Shown: positions 7,185 to 13,007 of the stretch, one piece after another
Numbering within the stretch: the first letter of the stretch is position 1
Layout: the number at the start of each line of letters is the position of its first letter
Source: Halomonas campaniensis
Lineage (GTDB): Bacteria > Pseudomonadota > Gammaproteobacteria > Pseudomonadales > Halomonadaceae
Reading direction: 5' to 3'
Assembly (NCBI RefSeq): GCF_014193375.1
Contig: NZ_JACHZF010000015.1
Coordinates: 51,674 to 115,673 of the forward strand
Length of the DNA: 64,000 nt
Position numbers and translations under genes: made by a program
Notes under the pieces: generated by a model
Databases searched by the model: none
What the model saw: only the letters and a program-made list of their open reading frames with translations
Told to the model about the DNA's origin: nothing

Positions 7185-9559
7185 GCGAGGTGCGACGCCA
7201 TCGGGTGGCGGTGCGTACCCTGTGCGACTTCACCGCCCGGCAGGGGGACCTGGACCACCGCTTCACCCCCGCGCCCAGCGCCGAGGAGGGCATCGCCGGC
7301 CATGCCGAGGTGGCCCGCCGCCGCGGCGAGGGCTACGAGCGCGAGGTGGCGCTCTCCGGCGTAGTCGAGGGGCTCACCGTCAGCGGTCGCGCCGACGGCT
7401 ATGACCCGGCCGCCCACTGCCTGGAGGAGGTGAAGACCCACCGCGGCGATCTCTCGCGCATGGCCGACAACCAGCGTGCCCTGCACTGGGCCCAGGCCAG
7501 GGCCTACGGCGCGCTGCTCTGCGCCGAGCGGGGCCTGGCCGAGATCACCCTGGCGCTGGTCTATCTGGAGGTGGCCAGCGGCCGGGAGACCCGCCTTGAG
7601 CAGCGCTTTGATGCCGCCGAACTCGCCGCCTTCCTCGCCTCGCTGTGCCGGCGCTATCGCGCCTGGGCCGAACAGGAAGCGGAGCATCGCGAGCGACGGG
7701 ATGCCGCCCTGCAGGGGCTCGCCTTCCCCCATGTGGCGTTCCGCCCCGGTCAGCGTGAGCTGGCCGAGGGGGCCTACAAGGCCGCGGCCACCGGCCGCTG
7801 CCTGCTGGCCCAGGCCCCCACCGGCATCGGCAAGACCCTGGGCACTCTCTTTCCCCAGCTGGCGGCGATGCCCCGCCACGGCCTCGACCGGGTGATGTTC
7901 CTCACCATGAAGACCCCGGGGCGGGCCCTGGCGCTGGATGCGCTGGGCCAGCTGGGGGCGGGGCCTGGGGCGGAAACGGCGGCGAGACAAGGCGACGGTC
8001 TCCCGGGGGAGTCGATCGAGAGACTGCCGCTGCGGGTGCTGGAGCTGACCGCCCGGGAGAAGGCCTGCGAGTACCCCGGCCGGGCCTGCCACGGCGAGGC
8101 CTGCCCGCTGGCGGCGGGCTTCTACGACCGCCTGCCGGCGGCGCGCCAGGCGGCCGTGGCGCGCGGCTGGCTGGACCGCCAGGCGCTGCGTGAGGTGGCC
8201 CGCGAGCACGGCGTCTGCCCCTACTACCTGGGCCAGGAGCTGGCGCGCTGGTGCGACCTGGTGGTCGGCGACGTCAACCACTGGTTCGACGCCAACGCGC
8301 TGCTCCACGGCCTGGCGGTGGCCAATCGCTGGCGGGTGGGCCTGCTGGTGGACGAGGCCCACAACCTGGTGGAGCGGGCCCGAGGCATGTACAGCGCCGA
8401 GCTCGACCAGCGCCGGCTCGCCCGGCTGCGCCGCAGCGCGCCGCCGGCGCTCTCCCGGCCGCTGGCGCGCCTGGCCCGCCAGTGGCACGGCGTGGTGAAA
8501 GAGGCGGGGCTCGCCGAGGCCGGCGAGACGGGGCGGCCGGCCTACCGGGTGCTCGATGCCCTGCCGTCGGCCATGGTGGGCGCCCTGCAGGGGGCGGCCA
8601 GCTCCATCACCGACTACCTGGGCGAGCACCCCGAGGGGGCCAGCCCCGAGCTTCAGGAGCTGCTCTTCGAGGCGCTGGCCTTCACCCGCCTGGCGGAGGC
8701 CTTCGGCGACCACTCGCTGTGCGACCTGGCCCGCCACGGCCGCGGCCGGGCCGTGCTGGGCCTGCGTAACCTGGTGCCGGCGGACTTCCTCGCCCCGCGC
8801 TTCGCGGCGGCCCACGCCGCGGTGCTCTTCTCGGCCACCCTGGCCCCACCCGGCTATCACCGGGACCTGCTGGGGCTGCCGGCGGAAACGGTCTGGCAGT
8901 CGGTGGCCTCGCCCTTCGCCGCCGGGCAGCTCGAGGTGCGCCTGCGGACCGATATCTCCACCCGGCTGCGGGATCGGGAGGCCTCGCTGTCGCCCATCGT
9001 CGCCGAGCTGGCCGGTCAGTACCGCCGCCGTCCCGGCAACTACCTGGCCTTCTTCAGCAGCTTCGCCTACCTGGAGCAGGCGCGGGCGGCCTTCGCCGAA
9101 GCGCACCCGGCGATTCCCACCTGGACCCAGGTGCGAGGGATGGGGGAGCCCGAGCGCGATGCCTTCCTGGCCCGCTTCACACCGCAGGGGCAGGGCATCG
9201 GCTTTGCGGTGCTGGGCGGCGCCTTCGCCGAGGGGGTCGACCTGCCGGGGCAGCGGCTGATCGGCGCCTTCATCGCCACCCTGGGGCTGCCGCCCTTCGA
9301 CGACTTCAACGAGGCCTTGAAGGCGCGGCTCCAGGCGCGCTTCGGCCGCGGCGACGACTACGCCTACCGGGTGCCGGGGCTGATCAAGGTGGTGCAGGCC
9401 GCCGGCCGGGTGATCCGCGGCCCCGGGGATCGTGGCACCGTGGTGCTGATGGATGACCGCTTCGCCCGGCGCGAGGTGCGCGCCCGGCTGCCGGAGTGGT
9501 GGCAGCTGCCGGGAACGCCGGGCGGCGCCGGCGGTCCGACCCACACGACACGGCCCTGA
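7181..9559 (+). CDS. XPD/DinG-like Fe-S DNA helicase with N-terminal nuclease-like domain
   Basis: A 792-residue superfamily 2 helicase. Residues 60-115 contain GRADG, EEVKTHRGD and DNQ, followed by AQARAYGALLC, the pattern of a PD-(D/E)XK (Cas4/RecB-like) core. The helicase part has Walker A QAPTGIGKT (about 211-219), four cysteines spaced as in the XPD Fe-S domain (C-x6-C-x4-C, then CPYYLGQELARWC), VDEAHN (Walker B, about 391) and late motifs FAEGVDLPGQRLIGA and QAAGRVIRG. XPD/DinG helicases unwind 5' to 3' and process damaged or R-loop DNA. It starts inside the stop of the FAN1-type gene, which supports a joint repair function. Whether the N-terminal domain cleaves DNA is inferred. Confidence 0.9.
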   Translation: MSEVRRHRVAVRTLCDFTARQGDLDHRFTPAPSAEEGIAGHAEVARRRGEGYEREVALSGVVEGLTVSGRADGYDPAAHCLEEVKTHRGDLSRMADNQRALHWAQARAYGALLCAERGLAEITLALVYLEVASGRETRLEQRFDAAELAAFLASLCRRYRAWAEQEAEHRERRDAALQGLAFPHVAFRPGQRELAEGAYKAAATGRCLLAQAPTGIGKTLGTLFPQLAAMPRHGLDRVMFLTMKTPGRALALDALGQLGAGPGAETAARQGDGLPGESIERLPLRVLELTAREKACEYPGRACHGEACPLAAGFYDRLPAARQAAVARGWLDRQALREVAREHGVCPYYLGQELARWCDLVVGDVNHWFDANALLHGLAVANRWRVGLLVDEAHNLVERARGMYSAELDQRRLARLRRSAPPALSRPLARLARQWHGVVKEAGLAEAGETGRPAYRVLDALPSAMVGALQGAASSITDYLGEHPEGASPELQELLFEALAFTRLAEAFGDHSLCDLARHGRGRAVLGLRNLVPADFLAPRFAAAHAAVLFSATLAPPGYHRDLLGLPAETVWQSVASPFAAGQLEVRLRTDISTRLRDREASLSPIVAELAGQYRRRPGNYLAFFSSFAYLEQARAAFAEAHPAIPTWTQVRGMGEPERDAFLARFTPQGQGIGFAVLGGAFAEGVDLPGQRLIGAFIATLGLPPFDDFNEALKARLQARFGRGDDYAYRVPGLIKVVQAAGRVIRGPGDRGTVVLMDDRFARREVRARLPEWWQLPGTPGGAGGPTHTTRP

Positions 9560-9586
9560 CGCGGGCCCTAAACAGGAGAGAGTGCC

Positions 9587-10252
9587 ATGCGACTCAATGC
9601 CGACTTCGACCAGCGGGTGGTGGTCACCCCCGAGGACTACCGCTGGGTCGATTCGCCCATGGCGGGGGTCGAGCGGATGATGCTCGACCGCATCGGCGAG
9701 GAGGTGGCCCGGGCCACCTCCCTGGTGCGCTATGCCCCCGACAGCACCTTCCCGTCCCATGCGCATGGCGGCGGCGAGGAGATCCTGGTGCTGGAGGGGG
9801 AGTTCGCCGACGAGCACGGCCGCTACCCGGCGGGCAGCTACCTGCGCAACCCCATCGGCACCGCCCATGCTCCTCGGGTGGGGGAGCAGGGCGCGACGAT
9901 CTTCGTCAAGCTGCACCAGTTCTCGCCCGAGGACACCGAGCAGAAGGTGATCGATACCCGCTCGGCTGAATGGCGCCCGGGGCTGGTGGAGGGGCTCGAG
10001 GTGCTGCCCCTGCATGATTTCGAGGGCGAGCACGTGGCCCTGGTGCGCTGGGCGCCCAATACCCGCTTCCAGCCCCACGCCCACTGGGGCGGCGAGGAGA
10101 TCCTGGTGCTGGAGGGCGTCTTCCACGACGAGCACGGGGCCTATCCCGCCGGCAGCTGGCTGCGCAGCCCCCATCGCAGCCAGCACACACCCTTCACCGG
10201 CGAGGAGGGGGCGCTGATCTACGTGAAGGTGGGCCACCTGCTGCCCGACTGA
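9587..10252 (+). CDS. Double-cupin protein (ChrR anti-sigma factor cupin-like)
   Basis: A 221-residue protein made of two tandem cupin domains of about 100 residues each. Each carries a metal-binding PSHAHGGGEEILVLEGEFADEHG or PHAHWGGEEILVLEGVFHDEHG core followed by YPAGS-LR-P, the pattern of ChrR-type cupins that hold Zn or Fe through His and Glu ligands. In ChrR the cupin follows a zinc-finger anti-sigma domain; no such domain is present and no sigma-factor gene is adjacent, so an anti-sigma role is unlikely. A dioxygenase-like or sensor role is possible. A GGAGAG Shine-Dalgarno precedes the ATG. It lies 27 bp after the helicase gene. Confidence 0.85.
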   Translation: MRLNADFDQRVVVTPEDYRWVDSPMAGVERMMLDRIGEEVARATSLVRYAPDSTFPSHAHGGGEEILVLEGEFADEHGRYPAGSYLRNPIGTAHAPRVGEQGATIFVKLHQFSPEDTEQKVIDTRSAEWRPGLVEGLEVLPLHDFEGEHVALVRWAPNTRFQPHAHWGGEEILVLEGVFHDEHGAYPAGSWLRSPHRSQHTPFTGEEGALIYVKVGHLLPD

Positions 10253-10384
10253 CGGGGCTGGTTACCGCCGCTGACAAATCGCTACCGGTCGCGATTGTCC
10301 GTTTCGCCGTCGCTGTGCTACCTCTATAGGCGGCAAGTCGATAAACGGCATCGCGCCGTCGGGTACTGGACAAGGAGAGGTCGA

Positions 10385-10564
10385 ATGGGAATCGAGGTAG
10401 GAGGCCTGCTGGGCCTGATCTGGCTGATCATCGTGATCTGGGCCATCGTCAAGGTGGCCAAGAGCTCGGCCGGTGGCCTGGCCAAGCTGCTGTGGATCCT
10501 GGTGCTGCTGTTCTTCCCGCTGCTGGGGCTGATCATCTGGTTCCTGCTGGGGCCCAAGGGATAG
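10385..10564 (+). CDS. Small two-helix membrane protein (PLDc_N-like)
   Basis: 59 residues with two hydrophobic helices, GLLGLIWLIIVIWAIVKVA and LLWILVLLFFPLLGLIIWFLL, and a short GPKG tail. This matches the phospholipase D nuclease N-terminal (PLDc_N) family of small inner-membrane proteins, which here has no catalytic domain attached. The ATG is preceded by AAGGAGAGG at good distance. An upstream in-frame start at 10295 would add 30 polar residues with no ribosome site, so I reject it. It is followed by a strong terminator. Function unknown. Confidence 0.8.
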   Translation: MGIEVGGLLGLIWLIIVIWAIVKVAKSSAGGLAKLLWILVLLFFPLLGLIIWFLLGPKG

Positions 10565-10588
10565 CGCCAGGCTGCCCGGGTCAGGCAT

Positions 10589-10618
10589 GCATCGGGCCGC
10601 CTTCGGGCGGCCCGATGC
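10589..10618. terminator. Bidirectional terminator hairpin
   Basis: A 13-bp perfect stem, GCATCGGGCCGCC with TTCG loop and its complement. It lies between the small membrane-protein gene (+) and the convergent DUF3565 gene (-), whose stop codon begins at the last base of the stem. The UUCG tetraloop and perfect pairing support a terminator for both directions, although the T-tract is weak. Confidence 0.8.
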
Positions 10619-10833
10619 TATTCGGGGTCGGGAAGGTCGCGGGGCTCGCCCCGGTCGCACTTGACGCAGCCGAGCAGCAGGCCGAGCCGTGAACGCCGCC
10701 CGGCCGCGCTGAGTACCCAGGGGCGCTCGGTCCAGGGCGGCTGGTGGCGCAGGTGCTGACAGTGGCCGCAGGCCAGCTCGGCCACCCAGTGGCCCTCCTC
10801 GTCGAGGTGGTAGCCGATGATGGGCTGCTGCAA
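10618..10833 (-). CDS. DUF3565 domain-containing protein
   Basis: 71 residues beginning MQQPIIGYHLDEEGHWVAELACGH, with further conserved HQPPW, RPWVLSAAGR and a C-terminal CVKC. This is the DUF3565 pattern of small proteins with potential metal-binding Cys/His (CGHC..H and CVKC). The start codon is TTG (10831-10833); the conserved MQQPI start makes it convincing even though no ATG is available. It is the last gene of a small minus-strand group with the next two entries. Function unknown. Confidence 0.82.
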   Translation of the reverse strand: MQQPIIGYHLDEEGHWVAELACGHCQHLRHQPPWTERPWVLSAAGRRSRLGLLLGCVKCDRGEPRDLPDPE

Positions 10834-10841
10834 TGGGGCGC

Positions 10842-10955
10842 CTATTTCCGGCTCGGTGGCGCCTTGTAGTGCCCCGGCACTCTCACGCGCTCACCGTTGG
10901 GCAGCCGGCGGACATGGGTCGGCACGTAGACCCGGGTGATGATGCTCTTCTCCAT
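10842..10955 (-). CDS. Small basic protein of 37 residues, unrecognised
   Basis: A short ORF, MEKSIITRVYVPTHVRRLP then NGERVRVPGHYKAPPSRK. An excellent Shine-Dalgarno (GAGGAGGGAG) lies 6-9 bases before the ATG, and the stop is 8 bp upstream of the DUF3565 start. Codon use and the VYVPTHVRRLPNGERVRVPGH pattern look like a genuine small, Arg/Lys-rich family rather than noise. A longer in-frame extension upstream (to 11297) is Pro/Ser-rich shadow sequence and overlaps the neighbouring gene antiparallel in frame, so I reject it. No function can be assigned. Confidence 0.65.
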   Translation of the reverse strand: MEKSIITRVYVPTHVRRLPNGERVRVPGHYKAPPSRK

Positions 10956-10976
10956 GGATGGCGCTCCCTCCTCGAT

Positions 10977-11009
10977 GAAGGCTCCGCCGTCGATCGACGG
11001 GGAGCCTTC
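10977..11009. repeat. 33-bp inverted repeat (long hairpin)
   Basis: Outer arms GAAGGCTCC and GGAGCCTTC (9 bp, perfect) enclose an inner perfect palindrome CCGTCGATCGACGG. It lies in the 148-bp spacer between the 100-residue hypothetical gene and the 37-residue gene, both on the minus strand. It has no T-tract, so it is more likely an mRNA-processing or regulatory hairpin than a terminator. Confidence 0.7.
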
Positions 11010-11103
11010 AGTCTGTGCCGACCCGCCTGACCCTGGCAATACTCCCTCCGGGATAGGCGAGCCCGCCCCCTCCTGCCCGGGAGCGGGGGGAGGCGCCTGA
11101 GCC

Positions 11104-11406
11104 TCAGTGGTAGTGGCTCGCCAGGCGCGAGAAGCGCACCGGTGGGCTGTACTTCTCGCCAACGGGCGCGCACTCGGGGGCGGGGCGAACCCGCCAGCCA
11201 CGCGAACTGGCCCACTCCTTGAGCTCCCGGTAGTTGAGCAGCGGATGGTCCCTCGTGTAGGGGTTGGGTGCCGGAGAGGGGAAGGCGAAGGCCACATGGA
11301 GATAGTGGGCCAGTGCGTCTTCGCTGTCGTGGGCGCTCAGCGCCCGGTCCAGGGCGGACTGCCACGCCCGGGAGTCACCACGTGCCACGGCTCGGGTTGC
11401 CTGCAT
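11104..11406 (-). CDS. Hypothetical protein, 100 residues
   Basis: A 100-residue soluble protein (MQATRAVARGDSRAWQSALD at the start, ending FSRLASHYH). It is mixed helix with a Trp-containing basic segment LKEWASSRGWRVRPAPE. The ATG has a GGAGG Shine-Dalgarno 8 bases upstream, supporting translation. I recognise no domain, signal peptide or membrane segment. It begins about 40 bp after the nrdAB terminator and leads the minus-strand group that includes the 37-residue gene and DUF3565. Confidence 0.6.
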   Translation of the reverse strand: MQATRAVARGDSRAWQSALDRALSAHDSEDALAHYLHVAFAFPSPAPNPYTRDHPLLNYRELKEWASSRGWRVRPAPECAPVGEKYSPPVRFSRLASHYH

Positions 11407-11425
11407 CGGATTGTCCTCCGTTGTT

Positions 11426-11554
11426 TTACCTGTTGCCGGCCATGAAAAACGCCCCGCCCGGCAGGGCCGGACAGGGCGTCATCATCTGGGGTGGCGGCAG
11501 GCCGCTGGACGCGGACGCGCCGCTCTCACGGGTCGCGATGGGCATCTCCATCAT
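11426..11554 (-). CDS. Candidate small ORF (42 residues) at the end of the nrdAB operon
   Basis: An ATG-initiated ORF reading MMEMPIATRESGASASSGLP then PPQMMTPCPALPGGAFFMAGNR, stop TAA. The Shine-Dalgarno GGAGGGAGG is 7 bases before the first ATG, stronger than that of nrdB. It starts 58 bp after the nrdB stop, and its last third is encoded by the stem of the operon terminator. No homology recognised. Either a translated small protein or leader-like peptide, or coincidence; the ribosome site is the main support. Confidence 0.4.
   Translation of the reverse strand: MMEMPIATRESGASASSGLPPPQMMTPCPALPGGAFFMAGNR
11445..11478 (-). terminator. Rho-independent terminator of the nrdAB operon
   Basis: On the minus strand, CGCCCTGTCCGGCC-CTG-CCGG-GCGGGGCG forms a strong, slightly bulged stem immediately followed by TTTTT. 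It lies 135 bp after the nrdB stop, just upstream of the next minus-strand gene, and is the only hairpin with a T-tract in this spacer. Confidence 0.8.
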
Positions 11555-11576
11555 GACGAGGCCTCCCTCCATCCTT

Positions 11577-11597
11577 GCCGGGGCGGAGTGCCCCGGC
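11577..11597 (-). other. Stem-loop just downstream of nrdB
   Basis: Perfect 8-bp stem GCCGGGGC / GCCCCGGC with a 5-base loop, 16 bp after the nrdB stop. It lacks a T-tract, so it probably protects or processes the mRNA rather than terminating it; the true terminator is about 100 bp further on. Confidence 0.6.
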
Positions 11598-11612
11598 CTT
11601 GCGTCTTCGGGG

Positions 11613-12863
11613 TCAATCCCAGCTCAGCGCGCCGCCCACCTGGTACTCGGTGACGCGGGTCTCGAAGAAGTTCTTCTCCTTGCGCAGGTCGATGATCTCG
11701 CTCATCCACGGGAAGGGGTTCTGCGCCCCGGGGAACTGCTCCTTGAGGCCGATCTGGGCCAGGCGGCGGTTGCAGATGAAGTGCAGGTACTCCTCCATGA
11801 TCGCCGCGTTCATGCCCAGCACGCCGCGGGGCATGGTGTCCCGGGCGTAGGCGATCTCGAGCTCGGTACCCTCGAGGATCATCTGGGTCACCTCGTCCTG
11901 GAACTCGGGGGTCCAGAGGTGCGGGTTCTCGATCTTGATCTGGTTGATCATGTCCACGCCGAAGTTCAGGTGCATGGACTCGTCGCGCAGGATGTACTGG
12001 AACTGCTCGGCCACGCCGGTCATCTTGTTGCGCCGCCCCATGGAGAGGATCTGGCTGAAGCCGCAGTAGAAGAAGATCCCCTCGGTGACGCAGTAGAAGG
12101 CCACCAGGTTGCGCAGCAGCTCCTGGTCGGTCTCCGGGGTGCCGGTCTGGAAGTCCGGTCGCGCCAGGGACTGGGTGTGCTTGAGGCTCCAGGCGGACTT
12201 GGCGGCCACCGAGGGCACCTCGCGGTACATGTTGAAGACCGCCCCCTCGTCCATGCTCAGCGACTCCACGCAGTACTGGTAGGCGTGGGTGTGGATCGCC
12301 TCCTCGAAGGCCTGGCGCAGCAGGTACTGGCGGCACTCCGGGTTGGTGATCAGCCGGTAGAGGGCCAGCACCAGGTTGTTGGCCACCAGCGAATCCGCGG
12401 TGGAGAAGTAGCCAAGGCTGCGTTCGACGATGCGCCGCTCGTCCGCGGTCAGGCCGTCCTGGCTCTTCCACAGGGCGATGTCGGCGTTCATGTTCACTTC
12501 CTGGGGCATCCAGTGGTTGGCACTGCCGTCCAGGTACTTCTGCCAGGCCCACTCGTACTTGAAGGGCACCAGCTGGTTGAGGTCGGCGCGGGCGTTGATC
12601 ATCTGCTTGTCGTCGACCTCGATGCGCGCCGCGCCCATCTCCAGCTCCTCGAGGCCGGCGGCCACGTCGAGCTCCTCCAGGGACTGGCGGGCCCGGGCCA
12701 GGCGGTCACCCTCGGCCACCCGGTAGCTGCCGCGTGTCTCGGCAACGGTCTCGCGCTGCGGGGCCGCCGGCTGCGGCTCGGCCGCCGGGGTCGGAACCGC
12801 CTGGGCCTGCGGCGGTTCGGCAACGGCGCTGTCGTCCTCGTGGAATTCGTCCCAGTTCAGCAT
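11613..12863 (-). CDS. nrdB: Ribonucleotide reductase class Ia, beta (radical) subunit
   Basis: A 416-residue NrdB that houses the diferric-tyrosyl radical. The ligand and radical motif EAIHTHAY (Glu, His and radical Tyr) is followed by [11 protein letters not shown] and [10 protein letters not shown], which supply the remaining iron ligands; the C-terminal [11 protein letters not shown] tail is the NrdA-docking peptide. The start [11 protein letters not shown] is typical and has a GGGAGAGAG stretch upstream; the open frame continues further 5' without a ribosome site. An Ala/Pro/Glu-rich linker (residues 12-50) precedes the core, as in Pseudomonas-type NrdB. It is the second gene of the operon, 144 bp after nrdA. 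It works with NrdA to make dNDPs aerobically. Confidence 0.96.
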   Translation of the reverse strand: MLNWDEFHEDDSAVAEPPQAQAVPTPAAEPQPAAPQRETVAETRGSYRVAEGDRLARARQSLEELDVAAGLEELEMGAARIEVDDKQMINARADLNQLVPFKYEWAWQKYLDGSANHWMPQEVNMNADIALWKSQDGLTADERRIVERSLGYFSTADSLVANNLVLALYRLITNPECRQYLLRQAFEEAIHTHAYQYCVESLSMDEGAVFNMYREVPSVAAKSAWSLKHTQSLARPDFQTGTPETDQELLRNLVAFYCVTEGIFFYCGFSQILSMGRRNKMTGVAEQFQYILRDESMHLNFGVDMINQIKIENPHLWTPEFQDEVTQMILEGTELEIAYARDTMPRGVLGMNAAIMEEYLHFICNRRLAQIGLKEQFPGAQNPFPWMSEIIDLRKEKNFFETRVTEYQVGGALSWD

Positions 12864-12940
12864 CTGTCTCTCTCCCGGTGATGGTCCGGAGGCACTGCCC
12901 CTACGTTGAGATGGCGGGCTGGTGTCGGCAGTGGCTCCGG

Positions 12941-12975
12941 GGCGCCTGCGGCGCCAATCGCCCAGCGAGCTGGGC
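12941..12975 (-). other. Two stem-loops in the nrdA-nrdB spacer
   Basis: GGCGCC-TGC-GGCGCC (12941-12955) and GCCCAGC-GA-GCTGGGC (12960-12975) are adjacent perfect hairpins in the 144-bp spacer. Neither has a T-tract. Such intercistronic stems commonly adjust the ratio of the two subunits by mRNA processing or partial termination; that role is inferred. Confidence 0.55.
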
Positions 12976-13007
12976 ACCTACAAGAAAATCAGGTTGGCAC
13001 TTGACGC

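Noticed and set aside
7055..10237. 1060-codon minus-strand open frame across the helicase and cupin genes
   Set aside because: Same composition artefact; the plus-strand proteins carry all conserved motifs.
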